This document shows positions 59,701-64,000 of a stretch of DNA of 64,000 bases, piece after piece. The position numbers were made by a program, and so were the translations under genes. The DNA lies in NCBI GenBank assembly GCA_963082975.1, contig OY720348.1, forward strand, positions 72,317,719 through 72,381,718, in the 5' to 3' direction. The DNA is from Labia minor. Its lineage: Eukaryota > Arthropoda > Insecta > Dermaptera > Spongiphoridae. Numbering within the stretch: the first letter of the stretch is position 1; each line of letters starts with the position of its first letter. The notes beneath the pieces were generated by a model, which saw only the letters and a list, made by a program, of their open reading frames with translations, did not search any database and had not been told where the DNA came from.

Positions 59701-62690
59701 TTTATTCAGTTTATTACTAGTATTTGCACATGAGATTTCTGGGGGTGCAAACGACGTAGGTGGATCCTTAATAATGATTTTTGACGATAAAGACAAATTT
59801 GTATTTTTTAAGATTAATTTAGGAGCACTATTTTCTATTGTTTGAACCTCCCTATTAATATTATTCAAAGAGCGCGAAGTGTTAACAGTATTAGTAGGGT
59901 GAGGCAGAGATATAGGGTCATTTCGAATATATGGAGAGTTATCCAAATTTTGAGGATTGATGGTGGGTTTATTCAGTTTGTCAAAAGTATTGGCATAGAG
60001 ATTTCTGGGAGTGGAAGTGAAGTGGGTGGATCCTTTATAATGACTTGTGACGACACAGACAAATTTTTATTTTTTAAGAGTAATTTAGGATTACTATTTT
60101 CTATTTTTTGAAACTTCCTATCCATATGATCTAATTTTTGGTTTACCTGCATTAATTTTTGCAATATGAGGTTCAGAGCATTTGCATCTAAAGGGTTAGG
60201 TACTGGCATGGTCCCGACATCCATTGAAGCAACCGGTCGATCCGACTGCATTCGAAAATTCTGTGTAACATCTTCCTTACACACTAACGGATCGAACATC
60301 TTGACAACATCGTCCCACTCCACCACTCTATCTGCAACCATTCTATTTTTTATTTTTTTTTTTTTTTAAAACAAATTTTCTACAACAGACAATGACAAAA
60401 AAATTAGTTTTCCTGTTGTTTCAAAGTGTCTCCCAGTCCGTCTCCAAGACAGTTCAAGTCCGACGTATTTATTCATATTTCGGTGGGATGCCTCCATGTA
60501 ATGATTTTTTTGTAGAAGGGAAATATTGAAGGGGGAAATTTTAAGAAAAAGAATTAATGTTTGGTCACAAATCTGTAATGGGCAAAGACTGGACTTTGAA
60601 TTGGCGTGAACTGTCCCGGATATCTGGACAAAAAAATAAAAAGAGAGAAAAAAAATTAAATTTAAAATTTAGAATTAAAAATTTATTATATTTAATGTTT
60701 AAATATATTTTTAAAACCTCTAAATTTAAATATAAACTTTTATTTATAGGTTTTTTTATATATGTAAAAATTTATTTAATATTTATTTATAGAACAAAAA
60801 TCCGTTATATCAAAATTTAAGAGACATCAATATTTGTTGTGAATTAAAAATAATTTTTCTTTTAATTCTTTGATTAACAAAATAAAAAATTAATAATAAA
60901 AAAATTCCTTCTTGCAAACAATATTTCTTGTTAACGATGTAGCCGGAACTCTTCTAAGTGACGGCTGAATGGTGTTCCCAACTGCAGAATTAATGAATAC
61001 AATAACACCACCAAAAGATGCAATCAAAGAATCAATGCAACAATATGTTCAAATCAATAATGTATAAAACTGTTAATCTTGTAGCCGGTCCTTATATAAG
61101 CGATTATCAGTGGACTGGTGAATGGAGGTCCCTTTTTCCTCCAATAAAGTCCATCTGCTCGGGACGCTAGCTACTGCCCGACCGAATCTTTGACTTTACA
61201 ACCACTAGTCCTCTTCAGGGGAAACGTATTGTAATCCTAATCCTTTCCACAAAATTTATTTATTTTTAAATAAATAAATTTTATTTTTTCTTTTATTTTA
61301 AGATTCAATGATATTTTTAAAATATCATTACAATACTTCTCGAAAGTGTTCTTTTCTTTATTTGATGTTTGCAAAAGACGCTCAAAATATTCTATTGGCT
61401 TTTTTGATAACGTTGCATGTTTAGTATTCAAATGTCGTTGCAGTTTTGACGGTTTCATGCTTTCTGCAGTCAAAACTTCTTTGCAAATTAAGCACACTGG
61501 TTGTTCTTCATTGTAGTGAGAAGAGCATGTGAAGCCATACTGTAAATATGATTCGTCATATTTTCTTTTTTTTGTATTTATTAAAGCTTTTGTGGTTATT
61601 TTGATAATTATTAAGAGAATTTTTATTAAAAGACCACATTATTTGTATAAAATTATTTATTAAATTAAAATAATTGTACAACGTTTCAACTGCTTATTCT
61701 GCAGTCGTTTTCAAGTAACCGTACGCTTGCTCCGTCAAGAGGTGACGTGTCCCAGCATGCATCAGTCCGCTTGAATCGGAGCAAGCGTACGGTTACTTGA
61801 AAACGACTGCAGAATAAGCAGTTGAAACGTTGTACAATTATTTTAATTTAATAAATAATTTTATACAAATAATGTGGTCTTTTAATAAAAATTCTCTTAA
61901 TAATTCTTTTTTTTGTTTTGCTAGAAGTCGGATTTGAAGCACTGCAACTTGGTTGTGACGGCGTGGTAGACTTATTAGTTGGAATCTTATTTAGCCATTT
62001 ATCCATGATGGTTAAATAATAATAAATAATTTAAAAAAATGTAGTCCAATCTTTAATCCTTTTTATCTCGAAAACTAGAAGTCTATCCAAGAATTGCCTA
62101 AGAAAAATGTTTCTTAGAATTAATCAAAGAATCAACTGGCGAAGTTTCATCAAATTTCGAGAGGTGCCCGGTGTCTCTAATCCTCTATACCCAAAGTTTA
62201 TATGATTCCCTTATAAATTATATATTTACCTATGAATATAACATAGAGACATACTTAATGCCCCAGCTAGAAACGATTCATTTGTTATTTGTGAGCCCGA
62301 CTTTTTAATATTTTCCATTTCTTGTGAAATAAGTTTTTGTAAATTTTGTTTAACAGTCGATTCAACATGTGTAAAAGTTTCATATTGACCATCTTGTTGT
62401 CTGAAACTATTACCTTGTTGTGTAGATAAAGTAGTAGGATATAAAAATTGTCTAAAAAAGCATAAATTAATTCAATTAAAGAATAAATAAATATGTATAT
62501 AAATATTTTTATATTAACTTACGATATTCTTGAGTGGCATGCTAAAATGGCCAATTTATTTGCAAATTTCAGTATTAAGTGTGAATTTGCAAATGTTAAT
62601 AAAGAATCCAGGCATTGTGTTAAGAGATGAGGATTTTCCCTGTAAATTTTTTGGCCTGGATTAGTATACAAAGAAAACTCGACTCCTTTT
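53794..62690 (-). CDS. GTF2H3: TFIIH subunit p34/Tfb4 (seven exons, first exon not found)
   Basis: Exons on the minus strand: 62523-62690, 62230-62451, 54706-54829, 54517-54639, 54072-54207, 53955-53991 and 53794-53863 (stop TAA 53794-53796). All have GT-AG borders and compatible phases, giving about 291 residues, close to the about 308 usual for this subunit. Key matches: [78 protein letters not shown]. The C-terminal C4 zinc finger ([21 protein letters not shown]) is present. Tfb4 pairs with p44 in the TFIIH core for nucleotide-excision repair and transcription. Odd: the conserved DTNP near the start reads YTNP, a 48-bp duplication covers the first acceptor, and intron 2 is 7.4 kb because of transposons. 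Confidence 0.9.
56705..57540 (-). repeat. 3' LTR
   Basis: 836 bp, same length and apparently same sequence as 60497-61332. It contains a TATATAAG box on the minus strand (near 57300). An open frame of 87 codons on the plus strand is a by-product of the LTR sequence and occurs in both LTRs. Confidence 0.93.
57625..57722. repeat. Two-copy short tandem repeat inside the LTR element
   Basis: GTAGTTACCACACA occurs at about 57622 and 57671, each followed by related CACTACACATTCACTA/CACTTCAAATTCACTA and TTTGTGGAT sequence, a period of about 50 bp. It lies near the 3' end of the element in its own orientation. The rest of 57541-58850 shows no gene. Confidence 0.7.
58852..60341 (-). CDS. LTR-element internal ORF with 86-residue repeats, one frameshift
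   Basis: Starts [20 protein letters not shown] at 60341 and first runs to about 59973, with [20 protein letters not shown] as a likely coiled coil. After a small indel near 59985 the frame continues 59946-58852. This second part has about four tandem units of 258 bp (starts of the GTGTTAAC marker at 59096, 59363, 59621, 59879). Each encodes an asparagine/proline-rich block with [47 protein letters not shown] and [13 protein letters not shown]. In gag position but without a recognised gag domain or zinc knuckle. The frameshift may be real or an assembly error. Confidence 0.7.
60497..61332 (-). repeat. 5' LTR
   Basis: 836-bp partner of 56705-57540, ending at the TSD ATAC. In the minus orientation it precedes the putative primer-binding site and the internal ORF. 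Confidence 0.93.
61576..61902 (-). mobile_element. Foldback insertion with 13-bp TSD
   Basis: Two arms of about 128 bp (61606-61733 and about 61777-61905) are near-perfect reverse complements around a 42-bp loop. They carry ACAACGTTTCAACTGCTTAT and CTGCAGTCGTTTTCAAGTAA blocks. The insertion splits the hAT transposase and is flanked by the 13-bp repeat TTCTTTTTTTTGT on both sides. A TSD of this length suggests retroposition. The inverted-arm form is reminiscent of Penelope-like elements, but no coding part or recognised ribozyme core is present. Confidence 0.75.
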
Positions 62691-62757
62691 CTGCAAAGAT
62701 AAGAATAAATAGTATACAAAGAAAACTCGACTCCTTTTCTGCAAAGATAAGAATAAA
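62662..62757 (-). repeat. 48-bp tandem duplication over the first found TFIIH exon border
   Basis: TAGTATACAAAGAAAACTCG and the following 28 bases are present twice, at 62662-62709 and 62710-62757. Each copy contains the TTTGCAG acceptor and the KGVEFSLYT coding start. The length is a multiple of three, so use of the outer acceptor would add 16 in-frame residues. No convincing initiating exon was found upstream. ATGGCGAAG before GTATAG at about 62836 is a candidate, but its phase does not fit. Confidence 0.85.
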
Positions 62758-62759
62758 TA

Positions 62760-63102
62760 AACTTTAAACATATAAAAAATTAAATTACATTTAAATATTT
62801 TAGGTTAAATAAAATATACCTATACCTTCGCCATTTTTAAATAATTTTTAAATTAAAGTTTTCTATATTAAATACTTTATTTTTATTAACAAAAATTATA
62901 ATATAGATATTAAATTTTACACTATTCTTAATGAAAGTAATTAAGGATTATATATTTAATTAACAATTAAAATAAAAATTATTAATGTTTTGGAAATTTT
63001 TGTTTTTTCCAAATAATTTGAAACAGAATAGCCATCATTTATTGGGTGTATAGGAGCTAAAAAGGTGAGGAGAAAATTGTTTTTTTTTAGAAATATAAAT
63101 AC
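62760..63102. other. AT-rich spacer between TFIIH p34 and ALKBH8-like exons
   Basis: No supported gene. On the minus strand a TTTTTAG acceptor near 63058 precedes APIHPINDG, which could be a decayed version of the AlkB active-site segment (HxD), but it leaves the family consensus at once. Confidence 0.45.
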
Positions 63103-64000
63103 CTTGACCAGGATTGTAATTATTTATTGTTAGTTGATCAGAGGTTTGAATTTAATATTAAATTTATTTTCTAATCTCTCAAATAGAAAATCAGTTTGGC
63201 TTTGTATTGGATCATCCAATGGATCATTTTTTATTTTATTGTTGTCATAATCAAATTCAAATCCAAAATGTTTAACGGATCGATTTTTTAATTTTCCTGA
63301 ATTATATATTTAATTATGTAAAAATAGATATTAGTAACAAAAATGAATAAAGATAAACAATTAGTACCGGAATTATTTGTATTACTTTCAAATAAAGCCA
63401 TCAGCAATTTTTCTTCATTGTCATCAATAAAATCTTCTAATAAATTTAATCCAGAAGGTGGCGAATTTGTCCATGGATTAATAACATTAGGAGCTAGAAA
63501 ATGAAATCAATAATTGGTTCGTTGGTTGTTAATTAAAAATAATTAAGACATTAATGAAATAATTAATAATTGAACATACTTTCAACGACAAAAGCAAGAT
63601 ATAGTAGTGTTGTCATTTGAGAAAATTTTTTCGTTTCCATTGATATTTTCAAAAGCTTCTTTTGCATCAAGTAAATTTGAAAAGACAACAAAAGAATAAG
63701 TTTTATTATTTTCCATTATAACCTTTTCAATTGGTCCATAAGGAGAGAAAATTTCAATTAATTTTTCTTAAGTTAAACCAGTATTGAGTCCTGCATTTCC
63801 AATATAGATAATCTAAAATACATATCAATTTCTATTTCTATTTCTATTGATTATCTAAATAAAATGAAAGAAATAATAATAATGAGAAAATAAAACATTG
63901 GATGGATCATTCACACCTGAAATTCCTGTGTCTCTTAATAGTTTTTGTCTACATTTTTCAATTTTATTATTTATTTTTCTTTCTAATCTTCGAACTGTAC
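63103..64000 (-). pseudogene. ALKBH8-like N-terminal half with stop and frameshifts
   Basis: Minus-strand exons: 63897-64000 (RRLERKINNK, CRQKLLRDTGISGVNDPSN; cut by the window end), 63580-63812 (RRM: IIYIGNAGLNTGLT, LIEIFSPYGPIEKVIMENNK, YSFVVFSNLLDAKEAF), 63368-63493 (NPWTNSPPSGLNLLEDFIDD) and 63103-63296 (GKLKNRSVKHFGFEFDYDNN, then QLTINNYNPGQ). Order and motifs match ALKBH8, which has an N-terminal RRM, an AlkB dioxygenase and a methyltransferase and modifies wobble uridine in tRNA. Lesions: TAA at 63768-63770 in the RRM, a frameshift near the RRM end (about 63590) and another before QLTINNY (about 63145). The catalytic HxD part and the methyltransferase are not found downstream. Confidence 0.8.

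Larger units (their letters stand above)
56705..61332 (-). mobile_element. Non-autonomous LTR retrotransposon, 4.6 kb, 836-bp LTRs
   Basis: Direct repeats at 56705-57540 and 60497-61332 start TGTAATGAT and end ATCATTACA (perfect 9-bp inverted ends). The 4-bp target duplication ATAC is at 56701-56704 and 61333-61336. On the minus strand TGGAGGCATCCCACCG follows the 5' LTR, placed like a primer-binding site, and the purine-rich GGAAACAGGGGA precedes the 3' LTR. The LTRs looked identical, so insertion is recent. The interior (2956 bp) has only a gag-position repetitive ORF and no protease, RT or integrase, so it depends on another element. Confidence 0.93.
55204..62007 (-). pseudogene. hAT transposase (BED-finger type), broken
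   Basis: Pieces in order: start [20 protein letters not shown] (62007-61903); BED-like zinc finger [20 protein letters not shown] with RHLNTKH (about 61590-61333); after the LTR insertion, [19 protein letters not shown] and [20 protein letters not shown] (56694-56300, first catalytic D region); GVCTDGAA and [16 protein letters not shown] (about 56250-55900); and the dimerisation block [20 protein letters not shown] (about 55400). At least two frameshifts (about 56120-56260 and at the A-run near 55530), a TA microsatellite at 56282 and two insertions kill it. Resembles the ZBED5/FAM200/SCAND3-like transposase group. Confidence 0.85.
54881..62180 (-). mobile_element. Decayed hAT transposon in TFIIH intron, with later insertions
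   Basis: The 3' terminus is at 54881 (CAGGGCTTCTTAAAC, preceded by GATTAGAG). Transposase coding runs on the minus strand from a start near 62007 down to 55204. The expected matching 5' terminus was not found before the next host exon at 62230, so that end is probably deleted. The LTR element at 56705-61332 and the foldback insertion at 61576-61902 lie within its coding region. Right boundary approximate. Confidence 0.8.

Noticed and set aside
59432-60369. Plus-strand open frames opposite the repeat ORF of the LTR element
   Set aside because: Antisense shadows of the 258-bp repeats; element signals (primer-site position, purine tract) support the minus strand.
60480-60496. Assignment of a specific tRNA primer to the LTR element
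   Set aside because: The TGG-starting sequence sits where a primer site should be, but its complement does not look like a tRNA 3' end I can name.

Overview
This is a eukaryotic window, very AT-rich, with spliced genes and many transposable elements. Invertebrate Ig/FN3 twitchin-type exons, a Jockey-clade LINE, an RTE-type LINE tail and several hAT elements point to an arthropod, most likely an insect. The species cannot be fixed from sequence alone. No rRNA, tRNA or CRISPR array was seen.

Layout. (1) 1-7430, minus strand: a decayed run of twitchin/projectin-like exons in the Ig-FN3-FN3 pattern, with a stop codon, two frameshifts, a lost splice acceptor and missing exons. A full-length Jockey-type LINE (about 2346-6580, both ORFs open) is inserted in it, and a hAT-type end truncates it. 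(2) 7431-23330: gene-poor AT-rich DNA holding several non-autonomous DNA transposons with clean 8-bp target duplications, LINE scraps, and three copies of a 0.64-kb repeat, two of them facing each other. (3) 23330-24050: a diverged exon of the family described next, then a 90-codon open fragment that resembles the bacterial CADD/PqqC-like (heme-oxygenase fold) family, a probable transfer from an endosymbiont. (4) 24207-50750: a head-to-tail array with a 7396-bp period. Three copies are complete and nearly identical; the fourth has an internal deletion, a nested pair of DNA transposons and a diverged tail. Each unit has GT-AG-bounded exon-like islands that join into small open frames. Gene A (69 aa, three coding exons) and gene B (52 aa, two coding exons) have related serine-rich first exons, and in both the intron interrupts an arginine codon. 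A third paralog at 50430-50720 and an older relic at 23380-23456 support one amplified, apparently undescribed family. (5) 52140-53400: a dead Ty3/gypsy pol. (6) 53794-62690, minus strand: TFIIH subunit p34/Tfb4 (GTF2H3) in seven phase-compatible exons. Its intron is swollen to 7.4 kb by a decayed hAT transposon, itself hit by a 4.6-kb LTR element with apparently identical 836-bp LTRs and by a foldback insertion. (7) 63103-64000, minus strand: N-terminal exons of an ALKBH8-like tRNA-modifying enzyme with a stop and two frameshifts.

Together, broken copies of conserved genes, nested young insertions and a young amplicon suggest a degenerating or low-recombination region (B, sex-limited, germline-restricted or pericentromeric). 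This is inference; the TFIIH gene still looks largely intact.
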